From assembly GCF_028765545.1 (NCBI RefSeq), contig NZ_JARACP010000016.1, positions 1 through 64,000 of the forward strand: a stretch of 64,000 bases of DNA, given 5' to 3'. Within the stretch, counting starts at the first letter, position 1. Each line of letters starts with the position of its first letter. Below are positions 43,131 through 52,902 of this stretch, in pieces. The notes below the pieces were generated by a model, which ran no database searches, was not told the DNA's origin, and saw only the letters and a list, made by a program, of their open reading frames with translations. Source of the stretch: Aliivibrio sp. S4MY1. Lineage in GTDB: Bacteria > Pseudomonadota > Gammaproteobacteria > Enterobacterales > Vibrionaceae. A program made the position numbers and the translations under genes.

Positions 43131-43544
43131 TTAACATAATATACATAATGCGCACTAGATTGTGCTAGGATAAATTAAAATATCATGTTTGGTCTAATTA
43201 CTAATGCATCTTTATTTTAGGATTAAGCTATATTTTTTACTATTAATTTCAGTTTTCATTTATTCTGTTTTTATGCAGATTGGTTGAAGCATATTCATTA
43301 TCTATTGTATTTATGTGCATAAAATTGTATTACTGGCTTAAATTTAATGATTGGCTGCTTGGGTATTTTAAGTGAAATTTAACCATATTAGCTCATCTTT
43401 GTTACTAATTGGAAAACCATATTTTACCCATTTGATACTAAACTAAAAAGAAAGCAGAAAAATTACAGTATTCTCACCGTAATCCTTTTTCTTATGGTAT
43501 AAACTTGCCATAATATAAACATCACTAAACAAACAGGCACTATT

Positions 43545-44111
43545 ATGAGCACTGAAACAACTCTATTATCTCGCTGTGATTCTAAATGTGAATTATGTGG
43601 TTCTGCATCTTCTCTAGCACCATTCGCAGTACCACCAAAGACAGACATCAACGTTGATAACTGTGTAATGATTTGTGATACATGTACGGCACAAATCGAA
43701 GACTCAGCAACAATGGATGTTAATCACTGGCGTTGTCTAAATGACTCTATGTGGAGCCAAGTACCTACGGTTCAAGTTATGTCTTACGTTTTACTAAGCA
43801 AACTAACTTCTGAATCTTGGGCTCAAGATGCTCTAGATATGATGTACGTTGAAGAAGACGTTAAAGAATGGGCTGAGAAAGCACTGCTTTCTGACGGTGA
43901 AAAACCACGTGATATTAACGGCGTTGAACTGAAAAAAGGTGACGACGTAACGGTTACTAAAGACCTTCCAGTTAAAGGGACTAACCAAGTGATTAAACAA
44001 GGCACTGTTATCCGTGGCATTAGCCTTGGTGACGATCCTCGTTTAGTTTCTGGTAAGGCAAACGGCGGTCAATCTATGTATGTAATCGCTGAGTTCTGTC
44101 GTAAAAAGTAA
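43545..44111 (+). CDS. PhnA/YjdM-family zinc-ribbon protein
   Basis: A 188-residue protein with an N-terminal zinc ribbon (CDSKCELCG near residues 11-19, and CVMICDTC near 44-51) and a C-terminal PhnA domain from about 115. The latter has DINGVELKKGDDVTVTKDLP and KQGTVIRGISLGDDPRLVSG. The family is named after the phn region but does not itself carry out phosphonate breakdown, and its role is uncertain. The middle region (60-110) is helical. No phn genes are nearby. It is flanked by a long noncoding region and a clear terminator, so it is a single-gene unit. Confidence 0.85.
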   Translation: MSTETTLLSRCDSKCELCGSASSLAPFAVPPKTDINVDNCVMICDTCTAQIEDSATMDVNHWRCLNDSMWSQVPTVQVMSYVLLSKLTSESWAQDALDMMYVEEDVKEWAEKALLSDGEKPRDINGVELKKGDDVTVTKDLPVKGTNQVIKQGTVIRGISLGDDPRLVSGKANGGQSMYVIAEFCRKK

Positions 44112-44137
44112 TTCGTTACTTAACAATCTGACAGACA

Positions 44138-44163
44138 AAAAAGACGCTTAATTGCGTCTTTTT
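44138..44163 (+). terminator. Terminator after the PhnA-family gene
   Basis: AAAAAGACGC (44138-44147) pairs with GCGTCTTTTT (44154-44163) around TTAATT. Confidence 0.9.
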
Positions 44164-44257
44164 TATATCTCAAATCCTTATTAATCATTATATCTAAGTA
44201 AATATGCAAAAATTAAATTATAATGCCGAGGATTTTCTAATTACTGTGATTATTTAT

Positions 44258-45214
44258 TCACATAAAGATTAAGTTATCACTCGCTTTTTTCAAACGTTCA
44301 AATCCACGTTTATCGTACTTTTGCGTGGTAATGATGCTTGCATGCCCCATTGCATCTTTTACGGTCGAGATATCTTCGCCATTATCTAATAGCATAGAAG
44401 CAAAAGTTCTTCGGCAATCATGGGGAGAAAATGCACTCACCCCAGCCTGTTTTCTTCGTTCATTTAGTATATGTAAAATAGCTTGTGATGTTAGCTTATC
44501 ATCAGTCACAGTATCAAAACGCCTTATACGGGTAAATAAGGCGCGGCTATTATCCCCGCTGACAGCATTTAGCCATGAATGCAGTAATGTTAATGATTGT
44601 TGTGGCAAATAAGACATTCGTTCTTTATTGCCCTTGCCAAGCACCCGTAATGACCCTTCTTCTGCATTAAAACTTTCAATAGAACAATCCACAATTTCAG
44701 ATCGTCTTAAGCCACAGCCTAACAATACGCCTAAAATAGCACTGTCTCGAATGCCTTTTATGGTTTGATCATTACAAGAAGAAAACAACAATTGGATTTC
44801 ATTACTGGATAAGGCTCGACCTTTTGCTAATCGAGAGCCTTTCATTTGTTTGATGTGCTTTATTAATTGATAGTTTTCAGTAGTTATTTTTTTCGATAAC
44901 CACAGTTCTTGAGCTACACCTTTGATTGCCGCTATGTAGGTATTGATGGTGGCCGATTCTAATTTTTCAGATTTTAATGCCTCAATGACACCAAGTACGT
45001 AATCACGGTTTATCTGATGCCATGGGCAATTGTTTAAATTAAAAGATCCAAGAAGATGAGCGATCTTATTTAAATTTGATCTCATTGTTGATCGGCTATT
45101 TTCAGAGTTTAAAGATAATAAATATGCCTGAGCTGCATTTAAGCTACTCACTTTAGGCATGGTTAGTCCTACTGAAATATCATTATTTAAAAGTGTTACA
45201 CTGTCACTACTCAT
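44258..45214 (-). CDS. XerC/D-like tyrosine recombinase
   Basis: A 318-residue recombinase with an N-terminal core-binding domain (about 22-110) and a complete catalytic domain: R171 (LLGCGLRRSEIV), K194 in the beta turn VLGKGNKER, H265 and R268 (SPHDCRRTFAS), H291 (MGHASI) and Y300 (TTQKYDKRG). All six residues needed for strand exchange are present, so it should be active. It is not the housekeeping XerC or XerD as I know them, and it lacks the extra helix of integron integrases. No attachment site or cassette array is visible. It may act on a distant site or be the relic of a mobile element. Confidence 0.85.
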   Translation of the reverse strand: MSSDSVTLLNNDISVGLTMPKVSSLNAAQAYLLSLNSENSRSTMRSNLNKIAHLLGSFNLNNCPWHQINRDYVLGVIEALKSEKLESATINTYIAAIKGVAQELWLSKKITTENYQLIKHIKQMKGSRLAKGRALSSNEIQLLFSSCNDQTIKGIRDSAILGVLLGCGLRRSEIVDCSIESFNAEEGSLRVLGKGNKERMSYLPQQSLTLLHSWLNAVSGDNSRALFTRIRRFDTVTDDKLTSQAILHILNERRKQAGVSAFSPHDCRRTFASMLLDNGEDISTVKDAMGHASIITTQKYDKRGFERLKKASDNLIFM

Positions 45215-45391
45215 TGATTTTACAACTTATTTATCACTTATCTATAGTATATGATCTTTTTCTACTTTTCCAAAGGTACATTTTAATAAGTAGAGATCCA
45301 TTTTAGATCCTTTAATCATCATTTAACGGTGATTACACCAATAAGATCTTGTATTAGCTCTGACTAAGAATTGACTATTATTTTGGATAAA

Positions 45392-45420
45392 AAAAACCGA
45401 GTAATGAATACTCGGTTTTT
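45392..45420 (-). terminator. Terminator of the pntAB operon
   Basis: AAAACCGAGTA (45393-45403) pairs with TACTCGGTTTT near 45409-45419 around a short loop, with A and T runs on both sides. On the minus strand it follows the pntB stop by about 25 bases. Confidence 0.85.
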
Positions 45421-45445
45421 AATCTATTTAATAAGCACATTTTAA

Positions 45446-46822
45446 TTAAAGATGCTTACTGATCTCAACACAACTTTCTTTAGCATCACCGAAAAGCATT
45501 TCAGTGTTTTCTTTAAAGAATAGTGGGTTTTGAACACCAGCATAACCTGTATTCATAGAACGTTTAAATACGATTACGTTTTTCGCGTTCCACACTTCAA
45601 GAACAGGCATACCTGCGATTGGACTGTTTGGATCTTCCATTGCTGCAGGGTTAACTGTATCGTTAGCACCAATAACTAGGACTGTATCTGTTTCAGATAA
45701 GTCATCGTTGATTTCGTCCATTTCAAGAACGATATCGTAAGGCACTTTCGCTTCAGCAAGAAGAACGTTCATGTGACCTGGTAAACGCCCTGCAACTGGG
45801 TGAATACCAAAGCGAACTTCAACACCTTGAGCGCGAAGTTTTTCAGTAATTTCATGAACAGGATATTGAGCCTGAGCAACAGCCATTCCGTATCCTGGAG
45901 TAATCACGACAGACTTAGACTCTTTAAGCATTTCTGCTACTTCTTCAGCGGTTGTTTCACGATGCTCGCCCTGCTCTTCGTCACCTGATGAAGCAACAAC
46001 ATCTTGACCAAAACCACCAGCAATTACGCTGATGAAAGAACGGTTCATTGCTTTACACATGATGTAAGACAGAATTGCACCTGATGAACCCACTAATGCA
46101 CCAGTCACAATCAGTAGATCGTTTGATAGCATGAAACCTGCTGCTGCCGCTGCCCAACCAGAGTATGAGTTAAGCATTGAAACAACCACTGGCATATCTG
46201 CGCCACCGATTGAAGCAACTAGATGATAACCAAAGGCAAATGCAATTAAGGTTACTAGGATCATTGCAAACATGCTGCCTTCAACACTAACAAAGTAGTA
46301 AAGAAGTCCTACTGAAGCAACTAATGCTAAAAGGTTAAGTTTATGACGGTGAGGTAATTGCAGCGCTGATGAATCAATAACACCACGTAATTTACCAAAC
46401 GCAACTAAAGATCCGGTGAAAGTTACCGCACCAATGAATACACCTAAGAAAACTTCAACAAGGTGAATAGTTAGCATTGCACCAACAAGTACACCGTGAT
46501 CGATATAACTGTTGTAACCAACAAGAACCGCAGCCATACCTACAAAGCTATGAAGAATTGCCACAAGCTCTGGCATTTCTGTCATTTCCACTTTTTTAGC
46601 GTAATAAAGGCCAATAACAGCACCTATTGCCATAGCGACGATAATCCATCCTGTACCTGCAGAGTCAGGGCCAAAAATGGTAGCAATTAATGCGATAGCC
46701 ATACCAGTAATACCATAGTAGTTACCGCTACGCGCTGTTTCTTGTTTAGACAAACCGGCTAAACTCATGATAAATAAAACGGCAGATACAATATATGCTG
46801 CTTGAACTAATCCTGCTGACAT
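45446..46822 (-). CDS. pntB: NAD(P) transhydrogenase subunit beta
   Basis: A 458-residue subunit matching E. coli PntB (462) throughout. It has about nine membrane helices in residues 1-260, and a C-terminal NADP-binding domain III with [56 protein letters not shown] and [20 protein letters not shown]. With PntA it forms the proton-pumping transhydrogenase of the inner membrane, using the proton gradient to make NADPH from NADH. The start follows the pntA stop by 12 bases with ribosome binding site GGGGTAGAG. It is the second gene of the operon and is followed by a terminator. Confidence 0.97.
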   Translation of the reverse strand: MSAGLVQAAYIVSAVLFIMSLAGLSKQETARSGNYYGITGMAIALIATIFGPDSAGTGWIIVAMAIGAVIGLYYAKKVEMTEMPELVAILHSFVGMAAVLVGYNSYIDHGVLVGAMLTIHLVEVFLGVFIGAVTFTGSLVAFGKLRGVIDSSALQLPHRHKLNLLALVASVGLLYYFVSVEGSMFAMILVTLIAFAFGYHLVASIGGADMPVVVSMLNSYSGWAAAAAGFMLSNDLLIVTGALVGSSGAILSYIMCKAMNRSFISVIAGGFGQDVVASSGDEEQGEHRETTAEEVAEMLKESKSVVITPGYGMAVAQAQYPVHEITEKLRAQGVEVRFGIHPVAGRLPGHMNVLLAEAKVPYDIVLEMDEINDDLSETDTVLVIGANDTVNPAAMEDPNSPIAGMPVLEVWNAKNVIVFKRSMNTGYAGVQNPLFFKENTEMLFGDAKESCVEISKHL

Positions 46823-46834
46823 TATCTCTACCCC

Positions 46835-48391
46835 TTACTTATCTTTACGAAACATTTCAAGCATACGCTTGGTTACAGCAAAACCACCAAATATATTAAT
46901 ACTAGCGATTAGAACTGCGATAAATGCTAAAAATGAAACGACACCATTACCCTGTCCCACTTGCAATAATGCACCGACAATGATGATACCTGAAATGGCA
47001 TTAGTTACTGACATTAATGGTGTATGAAGTGAATGACTTACGTTCCATACAACGTAGTAACCCACCACGCAAGCTAGTACAAATACGGTAAAGTGCGCTA
47101 AAAATGCAGCAGGAGCAACCGAGGCTACCCAACCAAAAGCAGCAACACCGGTACCTATCATCGCAAACTTTTTAATTGGCGACATTGGTTCTTCAACCTT
47201 TGGCTCAATTTTCGCTTTTGGTGCTGCTTTCGCTTGAGGTTGTGCCGAAACTTGAATTGGCGGCGCTGGCCATGTTACTTCGCCTTCTTTAACAACCGTT
47301 ACACCGCGAAGAACAACGTCTTCAAAATCGATGTTAATGTTGCCGTCTTTTTCTTTACATAAAAGCTTCAGAAGGTTTACTAGGTTTGTACCGTACAGTT
47401 GAGATGATTGAGTTGGTAGACGACCAACCATATCGGTATAACCGACAATCTTTACACCATTCTCTGTAACAAAAACTTCGTCTTTTACGGTGTATTCACA
47501 GTTACCGCCATTGGCTGCTGCCAAGTCAACAATCACACTGCCCGCTTTCATGCTATCAACCATTTCTTTGGTGATAAGCTTAGGTGCTGGACGACCAGGA
47601 ATAAGTGCTGTGGTAATGATGATATCAACATCTTTAGCTTGAGCTGCATATAGCTCTTCCGCTTTTTTGTTGAATTCATCAGACATTTCTTTTGCGTAAC
47701 CATCACCTGAACCTGAGTTCTCTTTGAAATCGACTTCAAGAAATTCAGCGCCCATTGATTGCACTTGCTCTTTTACTTCAGGACGAACATCGAATGAGCG
47801 AACGATTGCACCAAGACTGCCAGCCGCACCGATAGCGGCAAGACCAGCGACACCAGCACCAGCAACAAGTACTTTTGCCGGTGGAACTTTACCAGCAGCG
47901 GTAATTTGACCAGTAAAGAAACGACCGAACTCATGCGCAGCTTCTACTACTGCACGGTAACCTGCAATATTTGCCATTGAACTTAGAGCATCAAGCGCCT
48001 GAGCTCGTGAAATACGAGGAACTGAATCCATAGCTAGAACGTTGATGTTCTTTGTCGCTAATTTTGCAAGTAACTCTTCATTCTGCGCTGGCCAAATAAA
48101 ACTGATTAGGCTAGCACCATCTTGAATTAAATCGAATTCATCACCCCCTGTTTCAGCGTTAACTTGAGGAGCATTAACTTTAAGGATTAGATCTGATTTC
48201 CACACATCATCAGCAGAAACAATAGTTGCTCCGGCTTGTTCAAATGCAGAGTCATCAAAACTGGCTAAAATACCGGCTTTAGATTCAACAGAGACAGTAA
48301 AGCCAAGCTTCAATAGCTGCTCTACCGTTTTTGGAGTGGCAGCTACACGGGTTTCGCCCGCGAGTACTTCTCTAGGTACACCAATTTGCAT
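46835..48391 (-). CDS. pntA: NAD(P) transhydrogenase subunit alpha
   Basis: A 518-residue subunit, near the E. coli length of 510. The NAD-binding domain I (1-380) shows [20 protein letters not shown], the RQD-loop region and the Rossmann glycines in [21 protein letters not shown] proline/lysine-rich linker (about 375-405) precedes four membrane helices (about 410-510). It supplies the NADH site of the transhydrogenase. ATG 48391 has AAGGAA upstream. The 250 bases before it should hold the operon promoter, but I see no clear regulatory palindrome there. Confidence 0.97.
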   Translation of the reverse strand: MQIGVPREVLAGETRVAATPKTVEQLLKLGFTVSVESKAGILASFDDSAFEQAGATIVSADDVWKSDLILKVNAPQVNAETGGDEFDLIQDGASLISFIWPAQNEELLAKLATKNINVLAMDSVPRISRAQALDALSSMANIAGYRAVVEAAHEFGRFFTGQITAAGKVPPAKVLVAGAGVAGLAAIGAAGSLGAIVRSFDVRPEVKEQVQSMGAEFLEVDFKENSGSGDGYAKEMSDEFNKKAEELYAAQAKDVDIIITTALIPGRPAPKLITKEMVDSMKAGSVIVDLAAANGGNCEYTVKDEVFVTENGVKIVGYTDMVGRLPTQSSQLYGTNLVNLLKLLCKEKDGNINIDFEDVVLRGVTVVKEGEVTWPAPPIQVSAQPQAKAAPKAKIEPKVEEPMSPIKKFAMIGTGVAAFGWVASVAPAAFLAHFTVFVLACVVGYYVVWNVSHSLHTPLMSVTNAISGIIIVGALLQVGQGNGVVSFLAFIAVLIASINIFGGFAVTKRMLEMFRKDK

Positions 48392-48641
48392 AGTTATTCC
48401 TTTACTATTGGCATGAATTGATACTTACTTTATAAGATATCAATTCAAGTGTTTTGTAATAAAATGACATGATTTTATTACATTAAATTAATTCTTGCTT
48501 ATATTCACCCTAATTCAGTAAAAAAACAACATTACAGTGACAAAGCAGAGGTCAGACCATTACGATTTTGAAGTTGATTTACAACAATAATTATAATTAG
48601 ATAATATTTTTTCAATCTAATCTACATCAAAGCTAAGGCAT

Positions 48642-48917
48642 TTATTTAAAGATTGACTCATTCATTTGATCGATCAGCATTTTTGATTTACGTACCATAA
48701 GCTTATCAGCATCACTTTTGTTTGAGATTACATCAGAACGAATAAAGCGGTGCTCTTTAATTTCACCATTTATTTCTTTTGTTATTGTACCGGCGATACG
48801 AAATTGAGAGCCATCTCGTTCTGAGTTTGGATAAATTAGGAAGGATTGATATTCAATTGGTTCGATCGTTGTTTCTTGCTTAGGTGATGTACCAAATAGA
48901 CGTGAAAAAAGCCCCAT
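48642..48917 (-). CDS. HlyU-domain protein
   Basis: A 91-residue protein with the conserved pattern MGLFSRLFG, then IEYQSFLIYPNSERDGSQFR, IAGTITKEINGEIKEHRFIR and a C-terminal helix (LMVRKSKMLIDQMNESIF). This is the small HlyU Pfam family (a name inherited from a regulator, although these short proteins lack an obvious helix-turn-helix). The function is unproven. It is cytoplasmic and predicted soluble. It is a single gene downstream of pntA on the same strand, but 250 bases from it on the other side of the pntAB promoter. Confidence 0.8.
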   Translation of the reverse strand: MGLFSRLFGTSPKQETTIEPIEYQSFLIYPNSERDGSQFRIAGTITKEINGEIKEHRFIRSDVISNKSDADKLMVRKSKMLIDQMNESIFK

Positions 48918-49011
48918 TTCATTTTCCTTTTTGAAATAAGGCTTATTATAGCTTATGTGTCAGTAATGTAGGTAGTTTTGCTACCCAATTATAAAATGAC
49001 CAAAGAAATCA

Positions 49012-49563
49012 CTACTCTTCAAACAATTCGATTATTGGAGTAATGCGAATTTCTATACGACGATTTTTTTTACGTCCATCGGAATTCATATTAGAAGCAA
49101 TGGGTTCTTCCTCACCAAAACCATAAGTATTTATACGTGTGGAGTCTACCCCTTGCTCAGCTAATAACGCGAGTACCGAATCAGCCCGCTTATTTGACAA
49201 TGATATATTAAACTGCTTGCTACCACGACTGTCTGTATGGCCCGCAATAAACACTTCTGATTCAGGTTTATCGTTTAATAATTTGGCTAATTGAGATAAA
49301 ACAGTTTTGCTTTCTTCTTTTACCTCTGTACTTCCAGAGTCAAAGCTCTTGTCACCATTAAGTAATAGAATAATTTCATCGTTTGTTTTTGCAATACTGC
49401 CGATATCACTGGTAACAAACTGTGCTAATTCGTCATTATGATAATTAACAAAGCTTTCAATGGTAGGAGTGTCAATAATACTTGATGTTGAATCATCGCT
49501 AGTACTTTGACATCCCATTAAAAAGCCCGTTGCTATAATCATTCCAAGTATGTGTTTTTTCAT
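49012..49563 (-). CDS. OmpA-family lipoprotein
   Basis: A 183-residue protein with a signal peptide and lipobox LMGC (C18), a serine/threonine-rich linker, and one OmpA-C domain (about 65-175): LLNGDKSFDSGSTEV, VFIAGHTDSRGSKQFNISLS and NKRADSVLAL, ending GRKKNRRIEIRI. The aspartate of GHTDSRG and the arginine of NRR that bind peptidoglycan are present. It should link outer membrane and wall. The start codon lies seven bases after a perfect hairpin that includes the probable ribosome binding site, suggesting control of translation. It is a single-gene unit upstream of the next operon's end. Confidence 0.88.
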   Translation of the reverse strand: MKKHILGMIIATGFLMGCQSTSDDSTSSIIDTPTIESFVNYHNDELAQFVTSDIGSIAKTNDEIILLLNGDKSFDSGSTEVKEESKTVLSQLAKLLNDKPESEVFIAGHTDSRGSKQFNISLSNKRADSVLALLAEQGVDSTRINTYGFGEEEPIASNMNSDGRKKNRRIEIRITPIIELFEE

Positions 49564-49570
49564 TATAAGT

Positions 49571-49592
49571 ATCCCTAGTCCAACCTAGGGAT
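49571..49592 (-). promoter_or_regulatory. Hairpin covering the ribosome binding site of the OmpA lipoprotein
   Basis: On the minus strand ATCCCTAG and CTAGGGAT form a perfect 8-base stem around GTTGGA. The only Shine-Dalgarno-like bases before the start codon at 49563, AGGGA, lie in the 3' arm. Folding would hide them, so translation may depend on opening the hairpin. Confidence 0.55.
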
Positions 49593-49695
49593 AATTTATC
49601 AAACTTCGAATATGCTTACTTGATTAGTAAAAATGAAATCGAGACACTTCAACTAATAATGAAACTATGTTGTTACTCAGTATCACTTTTAAGAG

Positions 49696-50796
49696 TTACA
49701 TTCGCTTACTGATAAAAAGACCCAACCCATACAGTAAGCATAAACCGTAAAGCCCTGATATATTTAAAAGAACACTGTGTAAGCCTGCGCCCATCTGGTT
49801 GAGTTTAAGAAAGCCATCAATAGCAAACCCACTTGGCAATAAGTGCATAATATCAGTTAATGCATTTGGAATAAGTTCAGACGGCCAGATAAATCCGGCA
49901 CTAAATACAATCGGCATCGAACTAAATAGCACGACTAACAAAATACTTTCGGGAGTAGGAAACCATCGAGCCAGTAGCATACCAAGTAAGATAACCGATG
50001 CGATAAATGGCACCATTACGATCAGTAAGTCCAATACGTTAGAAAAACGGCTGATATGATAATGGTCAAACACAAAGCCAAAATAAAAGCTCGCGAGTAT
50101 TAATTCGCTTATTAAAAATAGTGTAAAACGAGCGATTAACTGTAGCGATGAATTCTCGCTTTCCGTTGCTGCTTTCTGTCTTACGCCAACAGCCATTAAT
50201 AACGTTTGTTGTAGAATCAATACAAATACGGCTGGGACCACATATTCTACATATCCCATATTTCGGTTAAATACAGGAGTATAATTAGATTTAAAAGGCT
50301 GAAAGGTATTTATTGCAGTAGTAATGGGAGTGCCATCAATAGCCATATGAGCAACCCGATATTCAGCAGATAATGTCCCACCCACTTTCATTAGCCCTTC
50401 GATTATGGTCCCATAAACTAAAAAGTACGAAGCATCACCAGCATAAGCAACTGTTGGTGCTTGGCCTAATTGCAATTTGTCTGAGAAATCATATGGGATA
50501 ACTAAAAAGCCGCTAACCGTCTTATTTAAAAACTGCTGTTTTGCTTGCTCAATACTTTCTGCTTGCTCTACGACGTTTAGTTGTTGTGATGTATTCGCCA
50601 TTAAAATGAATTTTTGGCTAAGCTCTGATTTATCTAAATCTACGACAGTGATCTTCTGCTCTTCTGGGCTTTGATTTAGGTAAGGCAGCGGATAAAGAAA
50701 TGCATAGAAAAGCACGCCACCGATCATTGCAAGTACAATGGTACTATTAGTAAAGATCCCTTTCGCTTCATTTTTTAATATCGAGAGAAAAGACAT
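49696..50796 (-). CDS. ABC-2 type export permease (second of pair)
   Basis: About 366 residues from ATG 50796, chosen because a longer frame adds an unsupported 52-residue leader. It has an N-terminal TM helix (about 18-36), a periplasmic domain (about 45-175, with ITVVDLDKSELSQKFI), then five TM helices (about 176-360), as in ABC2_membrane_3/YhhJ-type permeases. It starts 2 bases after the sister permease stop. The paired permeases probably form a heterodimer with the HlyD-like and TolC-like proteins to export a small molecule. No ATPase subunit is encoded in the operon. Confidence 0.85.
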   Translation of the reverse strand: MSFLSILKNEAKGIFTNSTIVLAMIGGVLFYAFLYPLPYLNQSPEEQKITVVDLDKSELSQKFILMANTSQQLNVVEQAESIEQAKQQFLNKTVSGFLVIPYDFSDKLQLGQAPTVAYAGDASYFLVYGTIIEGLMKVGGTLSAEYRVAHMAIDGTPITTAINTFQPFKSNYTPVFNRNMGYVEYVVPAVFVLILQQTLLMAVGVRQKAATESENSSLQLIARFTLFLISELILASFYFGFVFDHYHISRFSNVLDLLIVMVPFIASVILLGMLLARWFPTPESILLVVLFSSMPIVFSAGFIWPSELIPNALTDIMHLLPSGFAIDGFLKLNQMGAGLHSVLLNISGLYGLCLLYGLGLFISKRM

Positions 50797-50798
50797 GA

Positions 50799-51914
50799 TT
50801 ACTTCCTTAATCGTGAAATAAGTAAAAGAAGCGGCAAGGTAAATAACAGTAAAATACCGACATGCGAGAAACTTGAAACAAGTCCATACCCATAGTTTGC
50901 TTGTTCTATTTGTGAGCGAACAAAATGACTTGCAGGTAGAATTGAGTGCCAAAAAACAGCGACGTTGTTCATGTCTGATACTGGAAAAGTAACACCTAAA
51001 AATGCAAAACTGGGTGCCGTGTAAGCGCCTGAGATACTCATTGCTTTGACAATATTATTGGTACCATACCCAATAGCAGTGCCAATACTAATACAAGCCA
51101 GTGTCATTGCTCCCATTGTAATGAGAAAACTTAAAATGCTCGCATCAAAAGGAAATTGTAATACCCCGAACAAGAAATAGAAAAGTACACAACCCAAAGT
51201 CATTCCAATCAAGAAATAAACGCCAACAAATGAAAGAATGTTTTGAGGTGTTTGGCTATCAAACCATTCACGTAAATCATTGTTATTATTGCGAACCGAT
51301 TCGTTTTTCATCGCCCAAATCATCCCAACAATAACCGCCATTTGCCATATTGCAGGAAGAATTGCGGAGACTAAGAATTGATTATAATTGCTACCAATGT
51401 TAAATAGAGCCGTCACTTGAACTTTAATTGGCACTGCAGAGTTAATTGCTTGAGTCCATGTTGATTGCTTTGTACTCAGCGCCTTTATTGTTGCCAGTTT
51501 TGCTTGGATCGTCATGTCTGTTTGCATCAAAGCAGAGTTAATTTGCTTTGCGATTAAGATAAACTGTCCATTATAAAAGCCTGAAATTTGAGGGCTCTTA
51601 CCCAGCATGACGTTACGCTCAAAATCATGAGGGATAACGATATAGCCATAGTTATCCCCTTCTTTTAATGCGCTATTGGCGATATCCACATTCGGTTGAA
51701 TCGAGCGAACAGCAAGGGTTGGCGTCGCATCGTAATCTCTAATGATCATTCTGGATAAGCTTGATTGATCAAGATCCACCACATCTAAGGGCAATTCACG
51801 AACCACAGATGATGAAAATATCCACCAAATCATCAAGGACAGTACTAATGGAAGGCCAAAAGTAACCGCAATTAACCATGGATTAGAATAATAAGAACGC
51901 CAAAATGCTTTCAT
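50799..51914 (-). CDS. ABC-2 type export permease (first of pair)
   Basis: A 371-residue permease with the same layout as its downstream sister: an N-terminal TM helix (about 14-34), a periplasmic domain with LPLDVVDLDQSSLSRMIIRD, and a C-terminal TM block (about 180-368). The shared VVDLD-S-LS motif shows common ancestry of the two. It belongs to the YhhJ/YbhR class of exporters that work with a HlyD-like adaptor. It starts 9 bases after the adaptor gene's stop. Confidence 0.85.
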   Translation of the reverse strand: MKAFWRSYYSNPWLIAVTFGLPLVLSLMIWWIFSSSVVRELPLDVVDLDQSSLSRMIIRDYDATPTLAVRSIQPNVDIANSALKEGDNYGYIVIPHDFERNVMLGKSPQISGFYNGQFILIAKQINSALMQTDMTIQAKLATIKALSTKQSTWTQAINSAVPIKVQVTALFNIGSNYNQFLVSAILPAIWQMAVIVGMIWAMKNESVRNNNNDLREWFDSQTPQNILSFVGVYFLIGMTLGCVLFYFLFGVLQFPFDASILSFLITMGAMTLACISIGTAIGYGTNNIVKAMSISGAYTAPSFAFLGVTFPVSDMNNVAVFWHSILPASHFVRSQIEQANYGYGLVSSFSHVGILLLFTLPLLLLISRLRK

Positions 51915-51923
51915 AAATCACAC

Positions 51924-52901
51924 TTAATCTAATTTCACAATGGCACTCATGCCAACTCGTAGATTTGGTATATCAGACACTGGGTGTGCTTCAATCTCAA
52001 AGGTTTTCAGATCAAAGCCTTGACTGTTATCGGTTGCTCTCCATGTAGCATAATCACCCATGACAGCAATATGCGTGATCTTAAATGGAACCGTTTGATC
52101 CAGTGCTGGAAGATAGACGTCAATCTGTTGATCTTTTTTATAGTTTTTAAGCTTATCCTCACGAACATGGAAAACGGCCCATGCTTGTTTAATGTCTATA
52201 ACACTAACAACAGGAAAGCCTTGAGGTGCAATTTCACCTTCATTGAGTAAAACTTGAGTTACCTCTCCTGTATACCAACTGCTGATCTTGGTATCTGCTA
52301 CATAAGCCTCTACTTCTGCGACTGAACCCATTGCCATTTTTACTTTTTCGTTGGCTGCTCGTTTTGTTTCTGTTCGAGCGCCCTCTTTGGCCATTTGGTA
52401 CATTTGGTAAGCTGCACTTTCGGTGTATTTTGCCGCTTGCCATTGAGTGTAAGTCTCATCTTTTTTCTGCTCTGATACGACACCATCGTTATAGAGGTTA
52501 TTAACACGAGTGTAGGTTTTTTCTAGCAGTTTATTGGCTGCTTTTGCTTTTTGCCATTGATCTTTCGCAGCTGCAACTTGTTGAGTTCTTGCTCCTTGTT
52601 CTGCTTCTTCTGCTAGAGCACTGGCTGCCGCTTCCCCGGCTTTTGCTTGTGCTAATTTTGCATCTATTTCTGGGCTGTATAAGGAAAAAATAGCTTGGCC
52701 TTTCTCTATCATGTCGCCTTTTTTAACATACAAATTCTCGATTCGACCAGGAACTTTAGAGGAAATATTGTATTGCTCCGCTTCTATTTGACCTTGCAGT
52801 AATTCAGGTCGAGGCTGATACGCGGCCCAAAAGCTGTAACCAACCCAACTAACTACACCTACAACGGCAAGAGAACCGATGGTTTTCTTTAATTGACTCA
52901 T
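51924..52901 (-). CDS. HlyD-family membrane fusion (periplasmic adaptor) protein
   Basis: About 325 residues from ATG 52901, which lies one base after the tolC-like stop (TAG-C-ATG). It has a single N-terminal TM anchor (about 8-25), a lipoyl half-domain (LLQGQIEAEQYNISSKVPGR), a long coiled-coil hairpin rich in A, K and Q (about 65-185), the second lipoyl half and a beta-barrel domain ending VGMSAIVKLD. It bridges the inner-membrane permeases and the TolC-like channel. This is the YhiI/HlyD_D23 class rather than a type I secretion adaptor for proteins. Confidence 0.88.
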   Translation of the reverse strand: MSQLKKTIGSLAVVGVVSWVGYSFWAAYQPRPELLQGQIEAEQYNISSKVPGRIENLYVKKGDMIEKGQAIFSLYSPEIDAKLAQAKAGEAAASALAEEAEQGARTQQVAAAKDQWQKAKAANKLLEKTYTRVNNLYNDGVVSEQKKDETYTQWQAAKYTESAAYQMYQMAKEGARTETKRAANEKVKMAMGSVAEVEAYVADTKISSWYTGEVTQVLLNEGEIAPQGFPVVSVIDIKQAWAVFHVREDKLKNYKKDQQIDVYLPALDQTVPFKITHIAVMGDYATWRATDNSQGFDLKTFEIEAHPVSDIPNLRVGMSAIVKLD

Positions 52902-52902
52902 G

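Larger units (their letters stand above)
42965..43544. other. 580-base noncoding region with hairpins and the phnA-type promoter
   Basis: Apart from the two inverted repeats, this AT-rich stretch has no convincing gene. A 27-codon hydrophobic frame at 43204-43287 has no ribosome binding site. Near 43495-43513, TATGG and CCATA flank ATAAACTTG, a small inverted repeat in the likely promoter of the PhnA-family gene. The rest shows nothing I can name. Confidence 0.4.

Noticed and set aside
43204-43287. 27-residue hydrophobic frame after yciH
   Set aside because: No ribosome binding site and very AT-rich surroundings; chance is more likely, though it is not excluded.
44258-45214. Integron integrase
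   Set aside because: No extra integron-specific helix in the protein and no cassette recombination sites nearby.
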